NCBI RefSeq assembly: GCF_036429475.1
Contig: NZ_CP144125.1
Location: 3,427,521-3,491,520 of the forward strand
Length of the DNA: 64,000 bases
Reading direction: 5' to 3'
From: Halalkalicoccus sp. CGA53
Lineage (GTDB): Archaea > Halobacteriota > Halobacteria > Halobacteriales > Halalkalicoccaceae
Numbering within the stretch: position 1 is the stretch's first letter; each line of letters begins with the position of its first letter. Made by a program: the position numbers and the translations under genes. Below, in pieces: positions 25,798 through 36,900 of the stretch. Below the pieces are notes generated by a model that was given only the letters and a program-made list of their open reading frames with translations, was not told where the DNA came from and did no database searches.

Positions 25798-27849
25798 ATG
25801 TCAAACGACAGGGGCGGAACCCGCCTCGGGGTCGACGTCGGCGGCACGTTTACCGACGTCGTGTCGGTACGTGACGGGGAACTTCACGTCGTGAAAACCG
25901 CCTCGACGAAGGGGTCGCCGGATGAAGGGGTCCTCGACGGTCTCGAGGAGAACCGCGAGATCGCCGACTACGACTATCCGGAGGTGGAGTTCTTCGCGCA
26001 CGGGACCACCGTCACCACGAACGCGGTCCTCGAACGTAACTGGGCGGAAACCGCGCTCGTTACCACCGACGGATTCCGTGATGTCCTGGAGATCGGCCGC
26101 CAGGCGAGACCGGATATCTACGACTTCGAGGCGACCAAGCCGGAACCAGTCGTCCCCCGCGACCGACGATTCGAGGTTCGCGAACGGCTCGACGGACGTG
26201 GCAACGTGAGAACGCCGTTGTCGACTGACGACGTCCAGGAGGTCGCGGCCGACCTCGCGGCGGCAAACGTCGACAGCGTCGCCGTCTCGCTCCTGTTCGC
26301 GTTCGAGAACGCCGACCACGAGCGGCAGATCCGAGACGTGCTCGAATCCGAGATTGACGCGTCCGTCTCGCTGTCGAGCGAGGTGCTTCCGGAGATGCGC
26401 GAGTACGAGCGCACGCTCGCGACCTCTCTCAACGCGGCACTCAAACCGGTGATGGACTCGTACATCGGCCGACTTGAGGACGCGATCCGGGAGCGGGGGA
26501 TCCCCGCGCCGCTCCGCATCATGCAGTCGAACGGCGGAACCATCGATGCCGATTGGGCGCGAACGCGTCCGGTCAACACCCTCTTGTCGGGCCCGGCAGC
26601 CGGCGTTCAAGGCGCGGCGCACGTCGCATCCCTCCGCGGGGACAGCGACGTGATCACCATGGACATGGGCGGAACGTCCTGTGACATCTCGCTGGTACAG
26701 AACGGCGAGCCGATCATCTCGACGGAACTCGAGGTCGGGGACTATCCGGTTCGAGTCCCCATGATCTCGATCCACACAATCGGGGCGGGCGGCGGCTCGA
26801 TCGCGTGGGTCGACGCGGGCAACGCGTTACGCGTTGGACCGCGGTCAGCGGGCGCGGACCCCGGACCCGTCTGCTACGGGCGCGGGGGCGAGGAGCCCAC
26901 GGTGACGGACGCCCACCTGCTCCTTGGCCGTCTAGAACCGGACCGGTTCCTGTCCGACGAGCTCGACGCCGACATCGATCGAGTCGAGGCCGCCGTCGAG
27001 GAGCACGTCGCGAACCCGCTCGGCCTGTCAACGACGGCGGCTGCCCAGGGCATCCTGGACGTGGCCAACTCCAACATGGAACGCGCGCTCCGCGTCGTGT
27101 CGGTCGAGCGCGGCCATGACCCGCGGGACTTCGGGCTCGTCGCCTTCGGCGGGGCTGGACCACTACACGCTACCGCACTCGCCCGGGAGCTCGACATTCC
27201 CCGTGTGTTCGTTCCGCGAACCGCCGGCGTACTCTCAGCTCTCGGGCTACTCGTTACGGATATCCTCCACGACTTCAGCACCTCCATGGTTCGACGGTTC
27301 GATGACGTCGACCCCGCCGACATCGAAGCTGCGTTCGAATCCTTTGAGGGCGAGGGCCGCGACCGTCTCACTGGAGCCGTGTCGGAGGATCAGATGGTCC
27401 TGGAACGGTCGCTGGACCTGCGATACGTCGGCCAGTCATTCGAACTGACCGTTCCGACTCCCGACGGGCGGATGGACGCGGAAGCCCTCGCGACGATCCG
27501 CGAGCGATTCCACGACGCACACGAGCAACGATACGGCCACTCCTCCAAGGACGAACCGGTCGAGCTGGTCACCGTTCGCCTGCGTGCTCGCGGCGTCGTG
27601 GACGCGCCAACGCTCTCACCAGCAACGACCGAGGGCGCCCCCACGGATGCCATTAGAGAGGAACGCACTGTCGTGTTCGGTGGCGACCCCCACAACACGC
27701 GGATATACGAGCGATCGAACCTCCCTGCCGGCGGCTCTTTTGAGGGGCCAGCCATCGTTGAGGGGTCGGAGAGCACCGTCGTTATCCGGCCGGACCAGCA
27801 CGTGTCCGTGGATGAGTTTGGAACCATCGTCGTGGAGGTATCGTCATGA
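25798..27849 (+). CDS. hyuA: Hydantoinase/oxoprolinase A subunit
   Basis: 683 residues from the ATG at 25798. The N-terminal hydantoinase/oxoprolinase domain opens with RLGVDVGGTFTDVV; the ATP-dependent core includes ITMDMGGTSCDISLV and the Gly-rich TIGAGGGSIAWVDAG; VAFGGAGPLHATALA is conserved in the family. With the B subunit it forms an ATP-using amidase that opens hydantoin or 5-oxoproline rings; acetone carboxylase and acetophenone carboxylase subunits are relatives. The substrate is not decided by sequence. It overlaps hyuB by 4 nt (ATGA). Confidence 0.93.
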   Translation: MSNDRGGTRLGVDVGGTFTDVVSVRDGELHVVKTASTKGSPDEGVLDGLEENREIADYDYPEVEFFAHGTTVTTNAVLERNWAETALVTTDGFRDVLEIGRQARPDIYDFEATKPEPVVPRDRRFEVRERLDGRGNVRTPLSTDDVQEVAADLAAANVDSVAVSLLFAFENADHERQIRDVLESEIDASVSLSSEVLPEMREYERTLATSLNAALKPVMDSYIGRLEDAIRERGIPAPLRIMQSNGGTIDADWARTRPVNTLLSGPAAGVQGAAHVASLRGDSDVITMDMGGTSCDISLVQNGEPIISTELEVGDYPVRVPMISIHTIGAGGGSIAWVDAGNALRVGPRSAGADPGPVCYGRGGEEPTVTDAHLLLGRLEPDRFLSDELDADIDRVEAAVEEHVANPLGLSTTAAAQGILDVANSNMERALRVVSVERGHDPRDFGLVAFGGAGPLHATALARELDIPRVFVPRTAGVLSALGLLVTDILHDFSTSMVRRFDDVDPADIEAAFESFEGEGRDRLTGAVSEDQMVLERSLDLRYVGQSFELTVPTPDGRMDAEALATIRERFHDAHEQRYGHSSKDEPVELVTVRLRARGVVDAPTLSPATTEGAPTDAIREERTVVFGGDPHNTRIYERSNLPAGGSFEGPAIVEGSESTVVIRPDQHVSVDEFGTIVVEVSS

Positions 27850-29543
27850 GCCACGATACTGACATGTCGCTCGATCCGGTAACCCTAGAGGTGACCCGCA
27901 ACGCGTGTACCGCCATCAGTGAGGAGATGAACGCCAACCTGATCCGAACGGGGTACTCGCCGAACATCAAGGAGCGCCGGGACTGCTCGTGTGCCGTATT
28001 CGACGCGGACGGCGACATGATCAGCCAGGCGGAGAACATGCCGGTTCATCTGGGCGCGATGCCGTTTTCTGTCGCCGCAGCACTGGAACGATACCCGCCG
28101 GAGCGGTTATCGCCCGGCGACGCCGTTCTGCTCAACGACCCCTTCCGCGGCGGGGCACATCTGCCGGACCTGACGCTCGTAAGTCCGGTGTATGCCGAGG
28201 GGGAGCTCGTCGCCTTCGCGGCGAATCGGGCCCACCACGCCGACGTCGGTGGCGCACGCGCAGGCAGTGTCGCCGCCGACTCGACGGAGATCTATCAGGA
28301 GGGCATCCGTATCCCGCCGGTGAAGCTGTACGAGAGGGGGACACCCGTCGACGACGTCATGGAGATGATCCTCTCCAACGTGCGGACGGCCGACGAGCGA
28401 CGTGGGGACCTGCGAGCCCAACAGGCGGCCAACGAGACGGCTCGCGAACGACTCCATCAACTCGCCGAGAAGTACGGCGTCGAGACGCTCACGAACGCCG
28501 TCGACGAGATACAAAACTACTCGGAACGCCGAATGCGGTCGGAGCTGCAGGAACTCCCGGACGGCACGTACGAGTTCGACGACATGCTCGACGACGATGG
28601 ACGCGGAACCGAAGACGTGCGCATCGAGGTCGCCGCAACGATTGACGGCGACTCGATAACCGTCGATTACGCGGGGACGGCGGCACAGACGGAGGGGCCG
28701 ATCAACGCAGTGTTCGCGGTCACCGCCTCCGCGACGTACTACGCCGTACGGTGTGTTACCGACCCGAACATTCCGCCGAACGCCGGGGCGTATCGGCCGA
28801 TCGACATCGACGCGCCGGAGGGAACCGTCGTCAACGCTAAACCGCCGGCGGCCGTCGTCGGGGGGAACCTGGAGACGTCCCAGCGTGTAACGGACGTCAT
28901 GCTCGGCGCGCTGGCGACGGCCGCACCCGAGCGCGCCATTGGGGCGTGTCAGGGAACGATGAACAACATCACGTTCGGCGGAACCGATCCCCGGACGGAC
29001 GAACCGTACGCCTTCTACGAGACGTGCGGCGGTGGCTTCGGGGGACGGGACGGTGGCGACGGGATGGACGGCGTGCACGTCCACATGTCTAACACGATGA
29101 ACACCCCGGTGGAAGTACTGGAGACCGCCTACCCACTGGCCGTCGAACGGTACGAATACCGGCCGGACTCCGGCGGTGCTGGCGAGTACCGTGGTGGCTT
29201 GGGCCTGCGCCGCGACATCTGCGTGTGTGATCATCAGGCCGAGTTCAGCCTCCTGGCCGACCGACGCGTGCACGCGCCGTACGGAATCGCAGGGGGACAG
29301 GATGGCGGAAACGGCGACGACAAGCTCCGCTCCGGTGGTACGACGGAGGACCTGCCGTCGAAGTGCACGAAGACCCTCCAACCGGGCGATATCGTCAGTG
29401 TGCGAACGCCAGGTGCGGGTGGCTTCGGGGATCCGGCCGACCGGGATCCGGATGCAGTCGTGCGGGACGTCGAGCTCGGAAAGGTCTCAATGGACGCGGC
29501 ACGTCGGATATACGGCCTCAAGGGTGTCTCGGACGACGAGTAG
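27846..29543 (+). CDS. hyuB: Hydantoinase/oxoprolinase B subunit
   Basis: 565 residues, full length for the family. Typical motifs are RDCSCAVFDADGDMI, LLNDPFRGGAHLPDLTLV, the HADVGG-type NRAHHADVGGARAG, GTMNNITFGG and ETCGGGFGGRDGGDG. It forms the second half of the ATP-dependent ring-opening enzyme with HyuA. Its start overlaps the hyuA stop. A sodium-solute symporter lies convergent immediately downstream and may import the substrate. Confidence 0.93.
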   Translation: MSHDTDMSLDPVTLEVTRNACTAISEEMNANLIRTGYSPNIKERRDCSCAVFDADGDMISQAENMPVHLGAMPFSVAAALERYPPERLSPGDAVLLNDPFRGGAHLPDLTLVSPVYAEGELVAFAANRAHHADVGGARAGSVAADSTEIYQEGIRIPPVKLYERGTPVDDVMEMILSNVRTADERRGDLRAQQAANETARERLHQLAEKYGVETLTNAVDEIQNYSERRMRSELQELPDGTYEFDDMLDDDGRGTEDVRIEVAATIDGDSITVDYAGTAAQTEGPINAVFAVTASATYYAVRCVTDPNIPPNAGAYRPIDIDAPEGTVVNAKPPAAVVGGNLETSQRVTDVMLGALATAAPERAIGACQGTMNNITFGGTDPRTDEPYAFYETCGGGFGGRDGGDGMDGVHVHMSNTMNTPVEVLETAYPLAVERYEYRPDSGGAGEYRGGLGLRRDICVCDHQAEFSLLADRRVHAPYGIAGGQDGGNGDDKLRSGGTTEDLPSKCTKTLQPGDIVSVRTPGAGGFGDPADRDPDAVVRDVELGKVSMDAARRIYGLKGVSDDE

Positions 29544-29629
29544 CTCACCAACCGGGGAGCGCGGTTACTCACCCCAGATTGTATAGTACGACCGATCGGT
29601 TCGGCGAGAAAAGGTGCGGGCGGGGCTAT

Positions 29630-31162
29630 TTAGTCGTCGGCCGGTGCCGGGGGCGACTCGCCGTCCTCCCACTTGCGGCCGGTCGCGTACTGGATGTACC
29701 CCTGAATCTTGCGGCGGTTCTCCTCAGGGACCGGGTCGAGGACGAAGCTAAGTCCGACGAACAGGACCGTGTTCACGATGAGCCCGTAGAAGCCCGCCGT
29801 GAACCCTGGCAACGCACCCGGGAGCGATACGACTTCGAACACGAGCAGCGCCGCTACCAGGACGCCGGAGGTGAACCCGACCAGCGCACCACCCGTCGAG
29901 GCACGCTTCCAGTAGAATGCGCCGACAAGGATCGGCAGCACTTGCGCGAGCCCGTCGAAGGCCACCAGCGTCACCATCACGATGATGTCGACGTCCTGGA
30001 TAGCCACCCAATACGAGATGATCGCGAGCAGGAGGACGAACACCTGTAGCAGCCGGGTCCTGCGCGTCTCGTCCGGTTCCGCCTCCACAAATGGCTCGTA
30101 CCAGTCACGGACAATGAGCGTCGACACCGCGTGGAGCTGGGCGTCCTTTGTCGCCATCGCCGCCGCGATCGCCCCCGCGACGATGATCGAAGCGAACCAC
30201 ACCGGGGTGAACTCAAACAGCACCTCCGGGATTGCGTGGTCCGGGTTCGCGAGTTCCGGGAAAGCGAGCACGGCACCCAGTGCTAAGAACACCAGCGGCA
30301 CGTAGAACAGGGTCAAGTACGCAGTACCTCCGGTCGCGACCCACTTGAGCGTCTTCGGCGATCTCGCGCTGTAGTACCGCAGAATGATGTGCGGCGAGAG
30401 CGCGACGCCGATACCAATGACGATCGCGAACGAGATGTAGAAGGCCGGATCGAGTAGCCCCGCCGGCCCGGGAAGGCTCAGATGTTCGGGTGTCTGTGCT
30501 GCCAACTCGGCCCAGAATTCAGTCGGACCGCGGTAGGCAGTGAACACGAACAGCCAGCCGGCGAGCCACATCGCCGCAAACATGAACACCCCCTGCACGG
30601 TGTCGGTCCACGCGATGGATCGCATCCCGCCGAGCCAGACGTAGATCACGCCGACGACCAAGAGGAACAGCGCGCCCTGTTCGAAGCTCACGGCCCCGTC
30701 GGTGGCGATTTCGAAAATGATCCCGCTTCCCATCAGCTGAACGGCGATGTACGGGAACGTGAACAGGATCATCGTCAGGCTCACGATCAGCCCGAGCGCC
30801 TGTGAATCGTAAAAGTCCTCAAGGATCTCCGACGGCGTGACGTAGTCGTATTTTTTCCCGACCAACCAAACCTTCGATCCAATTACCCATACGATAACCC
30901 CGGAGACGAATAGCCACAGAAAACCAGCCAGATAGAAGCCGATCCCGTGGGCGTACGTGAACCCCGCCGCCCCGAGGAATGCGAACGCGGAGTGATAGGT
31001 CGCTGCGTACGTGAAGAGCAGGACGACGAGACCGAGGTTACGATCCGCGGTCACCCAGTCGGTGACCTCGAGTTTGCCGACGCGCCACCCCTGTACCCCG
31101 AGGGCCAACACAATGATCGTGTACACGGCGATCGTCGCGAGTGCGACTGTGGTTTGGACCAT
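29630..31162 (-). CDS. Sodium:solute symporter family permease
   Basis: 510 residues with about 13 membrane helices and the SSS-family pattern, including WVTADRNLGLVVLLFTYAA near the N terminus and VWLGGMRSIAWTDTVQGV, a family signature region. It couples Na+ entry to uptake of a small organic solute. Its start overlaps the stop of the small membrane gene upstream (TGATG). Convergent placement next to hyuAB suggests import of a hydantoin, oxoproline or related compound (inference). Confidence 0.9.
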   Translation of the reverse strand: MVQTTVALATIAVYTIIVLALGVQGWRVGKLEVTDWVTADRNLGLVVLLFTYAATYHSAFAFLGAAGFTYAHGIGFYLAGFLWLFVSGVIVWVIGSKVWLVGKKYDYVTPSEILEDFYDSQALGLIVSLTMILFTFPYIAVQLMGSGIIFEIATDGAVSFEQGALFLLVVGVIYVWLGGMRSIAWTDTVQGVFMFAAMWLAGWLFVFTAYRGPTEFWAELAAQTPEHLSLPGPAGLLDPAFYISFAIVIGIGVALSPHIILRYYSARSPKTLKWVATGGTAYLTLFYVPLVFLALGAVLAFPELANPDHAIPEVLFEFTPVWFASIIVAGAIAAAMATKDAQLHAVSTLIVRDWYEPFVEAEPDETRRTRLLQVFVLLLAIISYWVAIQDVDIIVMVTLVAFDGLAQVLPILVGAFYWKRASTGGALVGFTSGVLVAALLVFEVVSLPGALPGFTAGFYGLIVNTVLFVGLSFVLDPVPEENRRKIQGYIQYATGRKWEDGESPPAPADD

Positions 31163-31476
31163 CAGGCTTCACCCCCTTCCGGCCCGGCACCGGGCTCGCC
31201 GGTGGTGGTGTCACTTGCGACGACGTCCTCCCGGTCTCGAAGCTCGGGAGGGATCTGGTCGTCGTTCAGTGTGAACGCGCCAGTCGTAGCTGCCCACGCC
31301 AGCACCCCTATCCCGAATAAGGCCCAGCCGACCGCCCACAGGAACATTATCGGCCAGCCGCCCAGGAACGCGTCGGTGTTCACCCAGAACACGATTGGCG
31401 GCGCGAGCATCAGGCCGAACAGTATCAACAGGGCCGTTCCTACCCTTCCATTCCGCGTCATGCTACCCCAAACCAT
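31162..31476 (-). CDS. DUF3311-like small membrane partner of the symporter
   Basis: 104 residues with two membrane helices (TALLILFGLMLAPPIVFWVN and GWPIMFLWAVGWALFGIGVL) and an acidic C terminus. Such small proteins are commonly encoded just before SSS-family permeases and are thought to be accessory subunits. The stop overlaps the symporter ATG by one base. An ATG five codons inside could be the true start. Confidence 0.75.
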   Translation of the reverse strand: MVWGSMTRNGRVGTALLILFGLMLAPPIVFWVNTDAFLGGWPIMFLWAVGWALFGIGVLAWAATTGAFTLNDDQIPPELRDREDVVASDTTTGEPGAGPEGGEA

Positions 31477-31499
31477 GATCTGACGCCACTTCCTATTGG

Positions 31500-31621
31500 G
31501 ATTGTATAAACATTTGGATGGGTATCACGCTCTCTCTGTAATCTTTACTATAATAAATACTAAGTTATTTAATAATCGTATGGATTATTATTTAAGTATA
31601 TATTATTTATGCCTATAGATT
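31500..31621. promoter_or_regulatory. Strongly AT-rich promoter region
   Basis: From about 31540 the sequence is mostly A and T (for example AATAAATACTAAGTTATTTA), in sharp contrast with its surroundings. It holds several TATA-like boxes facing the symporter operon and borders the IS6-type end at about 31622. Confidence 0.45.
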
Positions 31622-32290
31622 TGGTAGTGTCTAGCCATCGGTTCATCACTCCCTCGACGGGAGTGCGGTCATCGAGTGCCTGATTTGGTCGTTGCCAGTT
31701 GTAATAGTGGACGAAGGCGGTGAGCCAGCGCCCAGCGCTGGCTCACCGCCCTATCCACGTCTGGTGGAATCGATCAATCCGCATTGGGAGCGTCTGGAAC
31801 CATTTCTCGATCAGATTCCGCTCGACATAATCCAGGTGACCGCGGAGATCGCACCATTCGAGGGCGGTCAGGTTGCCCATTCCGTCGACGAGAAACGTCG
31901 CCTCCGAGAGGTCGTGTTTCTGGCCAGTCGGCCAAGAAACGCAGCCGCTGGATTCGTTCCTCGCCGAGGAGAGATCCAGTATCCAGCACAAGTTTCGTTT
32001 CGACGTCAATCGCGGCGTACAGCCAGTGTCGCTCGGTGCCGATCTTCACCGCTGTTTCGTCGACGGCGACCCGCGACGGCTTGAGTGGTCTGCACAACGT
32101 TTGAACAGGTTGTCGCTGAGACTGTGGTCGACGGTATGAGAGGACACAGCTTGCAGATCTGGACGTTCAAAGGTTACGCCAATCACTCTCGCCGTCGGCG
32201 GGTCTGGAGCCTCTTCTCCAACCCGGTGAACCCATTGAAATACTGCCTGGTGTGATCGATGCAGGGGTTCTTGATTTCTCAGTGCGTATC
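31622..32290 (-). pseudogene. IS6-family transposase, multiply frameshifted
   Basis: The minus strand encodes, in changing frames, SRVAVDETAVKIGTERHWLY (first DDE Asp), ATFLVDGMGNLTALEWCDL, ERNLIEKWFQTLPMRIDRFH (DDE Glu region) and WLTAFVHYYNWQRPNQALDD. This is an IS6/ISH-type transposase without an intact frame. The left edge has GGTAGTGTCTAGCC, matching IS6-like ends elsewhere in the window. The N terminus is unrecognisable. Confidence 0.75.
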
Positions 32291-32304
32291 TTCAAACTCC
32301 CACA

Positions 32305-32754
32305 ATGGGTGCCGGCCGATTAGCGGGTTACGTCGAACAAGTTCGGGCGACACTCCGAGTAGCGTTCTCTGAGGACCATCCGCCGCATCTTATCGCGGTG
32401 AGCTTTGCGCTCGGGATGTTCGTTACCACGCTCCCCAGCTTTGGGGTTGGTATCCCCGTACTCATGTGGATCGGACATCGGTTTGCATGGGCGAATAAAC
32501 TCGCGTTCTTCGCCGCAGTTGCAACCCTGAATCCGCTGATGAAAGGTGGCGTCTACGTAGTGAGTTTTCTTATCGGCGTACAACTGCTTGGCCCAGTTCC
32601 GGGCACCACCAGCGTCGACATCGGGATAGATGCCGGAGCAAAAGTACTTATTCGGCTGCTTGTCGGGAATGTTATCCTTGCGATTGGCTTCGCCATCGTC
32701 AGCTATATCGTCGCCTACCGGATTGCTCACGCAGTTCGCCAGCACAGAGCATAA
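32305..32754 (+). CDS. DUF2062 membrane protein
   Basis: 149 residues with three to four membrane helices and the DUF2062 pattern: HPPHLIAVSFALGMFVTTLP, FGVGIPVLMWIGHRFAWANK, NPLMKGGVYVVSFLIG. The family is widespread and uncharacterised; in bacteria it is often near glycosyltransferases. Stands alone between IS debris and a MITE-like element. Confidence 0.75.
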   Translation: MGAGRLAGYVEQVRATLRVAFSEDHPPHLIAVSFALGMFVTTLPSFGVGIPVLMWIGHRFAWANKLAFFAAVATLNPLMKGGVYVVSFLIGVQLLGPVPGTTSVDIGIDAGAKVLIRLLVGNVILAIGFAIVSYIVAYRIAHAVRQHRA

Positions 32755-32870
32755 CCCACTTCACTGCGGAATATGCGCTCTGTATGTTGCATAACTGCAG
32801 AAAGATGGGTTGAATTTGGCAGTTTGATTGCGGGATGATGTACTCGCAAGTCTACGGTTGAAGCTACACT

Positions 32871-32979
32871 TAGTACCGTCCCAAGCGTCGAGTGACTAGT
32901 GAATATCGGTCCCAAATGGACGTCGGAGGCAGTTCTTGCAGAGCACTCGACTAGTCCGTTCACGCTTGGGACGGTACTT
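32871..32979. mobile_element. 109-bp MITE-like inverted-repeat element
   Basis: Left arm TAGTACCGTCCCAAGCGT and the complement of the right arm AAGTACCGTCCCAAGCGT are identical over 17 bases, and after an unmatched 5-base step both continue GACTAGT. The centre has no coding frame. It lies between the DUF2062 gene and the ABC cluster. Confidence 0.55.
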
Positions 32980-32982
32980 AGC

Positions 32983-33008
32983 AACAATCTCCTACGGAAG
33001 AGCGTAGT
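32983..33008 (-). repeat. IS1595/ISH4-type terminal repeat
   Basis: On the minus strand GCTCTTCCGTAGGAGATTG then TTGC matches the ends of the elements at 24950 and 49957. It abuts the 109-bp inverted-repeat element. A faint partner, GCTCTGTATGTTG, occurs near 32775, so a nested element of about 235 bp is possible. Confidence 0.4.
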
Positions 33009-33125
33009 ACCGTACTACCTACGTGCAGAGTAGTCCCCTGTCCGACATATTCCCTCCTGCCGCCATCTCTTTCTAATCAAACATATCACAATTCTTATTG
33101 TCGTCTTCGACTAATAGGTGTCATA

Positions 33126-33812
33126 ATGGATAAGTCCGCTTTAGAAGCAAGCGGTTTGGTCATACGGCGAGGAAACCGGACGATACTGGATGGGGTGTCA
33201 CTCACCATCTCTAAGGACAGTAGCATCCTCATTCAGGGGCCAAGTGGTGCGGGCAAAACCACACTCTTCGACGTTCTCGGCCTTCTCGATCCACCTTCGA
33301 CCGGAACGCTCCTTGTAAACGGACAGGACGTCAGCCAGGTTTCCGAACGTACGCGCGCACGGATCAGACGTGACACCGTGGGCTTCGTCTTTCAGGATTT
33401 CCGGCTCATTGACGACTTGACTGCTCGTGAAAACGCGGCCGTTCCACAGGAACATCGGGGGGATCGCGACGAGGACTGGCTTGATACGCTCTTCGATATC
33501 CTTGATATTGACGACCGGGTCGATCAGTATCCGGCCACACTTAGCGGCGGCGAAAAACAGCGCGTCGCCATCGCACGAGCACTGGCGAACCGCCCTGAAA
33601 TCGTCCTCGCTGACGAACCGACCGGCCAGCTCGATCCGGAGACGGCGACTCGGGTCCTCGATCTTCTCTCTGATCTTCGCGACCGGACCGAGACGGCACT
33701 GATCGTGATCAGTCATGATCGTCGTCTCGCGGATCGATTCGACCGTATTCTCTTACTCGAGGATGGCGCACTGACCGAGCGAGCACACACGGAGATCGAA
33801 CAGCCTGCGTGA
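33126..33812 (+). CDS. ABC transporter ATP-binding protein (MacB/LolD type)
   Basis: 228 residues with Walker [11 protein letters not shown]-loop VFQDFRLI, signature LSGGEKQR, Walker [13 protein letters not shown] and the switch His in VISHD. This is the class that powers FtsX-fold permeases (lipoprotein release, peptide or lipid efflux). Two giant FtsX-like permeases follow on the same strand and have no other ATPase nearby, so it probably serves both. The gap to the first permease is 119 nt. Confidence 0.92.
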   Translation: MDKSALEASGLVIRRGNRTILDGVSLTISKDSSILIQGPSGAGKTTLFDVLGLLDPPSTGTLLVNGQDVSQVSERTRARIRRDTVGFVFQDFRLIDDLTARENAAVPQEHRGDRDEDWLDTLFDILDIDDRVDQYPATLSGGEKQRVAIARALANRPEIVLADEPTGQLDPETATRVLDLLSDLRDRTETALIVISHDRRLADRFDRILLLEDGALTERAHTEIEQPA

Positions 33813-33931
33813 TGTTCCTCCCACTTCATACGCAATCACCGCAATCCATCGACCTTCCCCAGGGGTCTCCCTGGGACCAACAGCTTCGGCGATCGACCAA
33901 CAGGCACTACCAGTGTATGAACCGTATCTAA

Positions 33932-36900
33932 ATGGGATATCGCCGGGCAATCCTTCAGCGATGGTCACGCCGCGATTGGCTGACGGTCGTTATTATCGCG
34001 GTCGCGACGGCGTTTCTCGTCGGAACGACAGTGCTCCTTCTAGCAGCGGGCGCCCATGCAGCGACGGTGAGCGGTGGTTTAGAGACGTCGACGACCGCGA
34101 CCCACTACGACTCAGTCAGCGAAGCCGAGGAGATCGGTGGGAATGAAGCTGTGGTGTTCCCCCTCGCCGTAGTCATCGACGATAGCGGTACGGAACACAC
34201 TCTGATCGGAATACCACCGGACGCTCCGGCCGAGTTTGAGGATGCTACGACCTCCTGGGAGGCAGCCACCGTTCCATCGCCTGGCGATCCGGAGACGGTA
34301 CGAGGCCCCGTTTCCGAGCCAACGGAATTGCGATTCGCAGGTCAGAATGAGACGATAGCCGTCACTGTCACGCCACACGAGGCCGAGACGATCTTCCCAG
34401 CGTGGTGGCATTCAGCTCCCAGTTCGACAGTTGAGACGCTCGGATCGACGGGTGCGATCGTTATCGAAGCTGATGAGGAGATCACGAGACAGAGTGCGAG
34501 TCTCCTCCATTTCGACCAGTCCGATAGCGGCGTTCCGCTCGTTTCTGCACTCGCGTTCCTTCTCGCCGGTATGGGTGAAGTGCTCCGGCTGCTAGGAGCT
34601 GCTACTGTCGGTGGAGCAGTGATCGTGACCGTCGTTCTCTACAGCGTCACCCGTATCAGCGTTCAGGAGCGTCTCGATACGATCGAAGTGATCCGCTCTA
34701 CCGGTGGCACACCAGCGCATGTGCTTACGCTCTACGGAGCTCGATCAACACTCATCGCCGCCGTAGGTGTGGTAAGTGGCTTCGCCGTTGGGGTTCTGCT
34801 AACGAATCTCTCCGTCAGGGTTGCAATCTGGGCCGGCATTCCTGTCACGTTGGAGCCACAAGTGACCCTCGCAAGCCTTCGGGTACTCGTGCCAATGCTT
34901 GTGACACTGGTGGTCGTCGGATGTCTTGCCGGTCTGATCGCATCCTGGCCAGCAGCGACCGGCCCACCAACGGCGATACGATCCCGGGTTCAGAGGAAAA
35001 CGACATCGACCCCCTTTCACCGAACCGAGTCACGTCTTCCAGCTACCCTCTTTCCAACGCTGTTGGACTGGCGAACGGTCATTCCTACCACGGCGACGCT
35101 CACCGTGTTCGTTCTCTTGGTCCTCCTGATCAGCGGAATCGGTGTCGCAGTCGAACCCGTGGGTGACACCGAGGGAGGGACTGTGACCGCTGCAGATGCG
35201 GCTCATCCGATAGATAGCCGCCTCGACGCGGGGACTGCGGATGCGCTCCGATCTGAAGGGATCGCTGCCAGCCCGGAGCTCGTGCTTGCACAGGTACATG
35301 ACGGGCAGCCCTACATGGCCCGTGGGGCGAACTACCCTGATTTCGCCGCCGTGACCGATGCGGAGTTGATCGACGGCCGAGAACCAACGTCACCCGATGA
35401 AGCCGTCATCGGACGCTCCCTCACTGAAACCCTCGATGTAGAGTCCGGTGATACGATCACACTCGGTGGAAGCGGCCACCCGGGAGTCGCGCGCGTGACG
35501 ATCGTTGGTGTCTATGAGGCGGACGGTCCGGCCGATAATCAGCTCATCGTCCCCCTCGAAACCGGCCACCACCTCTCGCTCGAACCGGGAACGGTCCACG
35601 TTATTCGAACGACCGAAGAGGCAGGCGCCCTCCTCGGCGAGGCGGACGCAACGGTAGAGCATGGCTCCGATACGGATAGTTCGGCGGAAGAACGCGTGGT
35701 ATACGGACTGAACGTCCCGGAGACAGCCGTTGTCGGTGAGACAACGACGATCGGGGTCCACGTCTACAACGACGAATCGACAGCGGTTACGCGGACACTT
35801 GATATCGCAGTTGAAGAGGAGACGTATGAGCAAGAGGTTGAGCTCGCGCCTGGTGAGGAGGACCGAATCGAGATCGAACATACGTTTGGAGAGGCCGAGG
35901 AGCGGACAGTAACGGTCGAGGAACACTCACAGCAGATCACGGTCCTCGAATCAGATGCCCTTGTACTCCCCGATACGCTGCCCACTGACGCTCCACCCGG
36001 TGCCACTCTCCTTGTCGACGTGTCGACCCCAACCGGAGAGGCTGTCAGTGATACCACCGTCGCGATCGATGGCGATGAAACGACGACGGACGCGAATGGA
36101 GTAGCCCAACTGGAGCTTCCGGAGAACGAGGGTGAGTACGACATCACTGCAACGGAAGGCGATCGCGATGGCGCGACGCACACCGTGCAGGTCACCGAGG
36201 GACGAGAACAGCGAATCGGCGTGGATCTCCAAACGGAGCCTCGAACCGGCACACCGGAGACGGCTCCCGAGATGACGATGACCGTAACGAACCACTGGAC
36301 CGAGACACGAACCCAAGACGTTGGTCTCGTCACCCCAACGGGCGAACAGACCCAACCCGTACTCCTCGAACCCGGCGAGTCTACAACGATAGAAACGACC
36401 GTTGGTGAAGGGGAGTCGGACACCCAACTCCCCCCCGGTGAGTACGAGATCGTAGCAACTGTCGATGGTGATGCTGTCGCGACCACGGAGTATGAAGTCG
36501 TAGATACCGATTTTGATCTTGATGCAGCTTTCGAGCGAGGACAGTACAGTTCCGGAGCGGCGATGAGTCACGTCGTCGAAAACACCGTAGGGAACATTCA
36601 GCTGCTGCTCGCGACAATGGTCGGACTTGCGGGGTTGATGACGATCGGGAGCACGACGGCGGCGTTCGCACAGTCGGTCCACGCACGTCATGAAACGATC
36701 GCCGTTTACCGAGCCACGGGGGCTGGTCCAAAACGCCTTCTGAAGATCGTCGGTCTGGATGCCTGCAGATTAGCGATTCCAGCCGCCCTCTTCGCCGGAA
36801 TAGCTGCCCTCCTCGCGATTACCGTGCTGGATACGATAGGTGTACTGAGCGTCTTCGGGGTTCGATTTGGGACTGACGTACGACCTCTTTTAGTGTTACT

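Noticed and set aside
26745-26762. GGTTCGAGTCCCC, tRNA T-arm-like
   Set aside because: Lies inside hyuA with no acceptor or anticodon stem around it.
28107-29381. 424-codon minus-strand frame opposite hyuB
   Set aside because: Arg/Val-rich antisense of a strongly supported gene; no domain or start signal.
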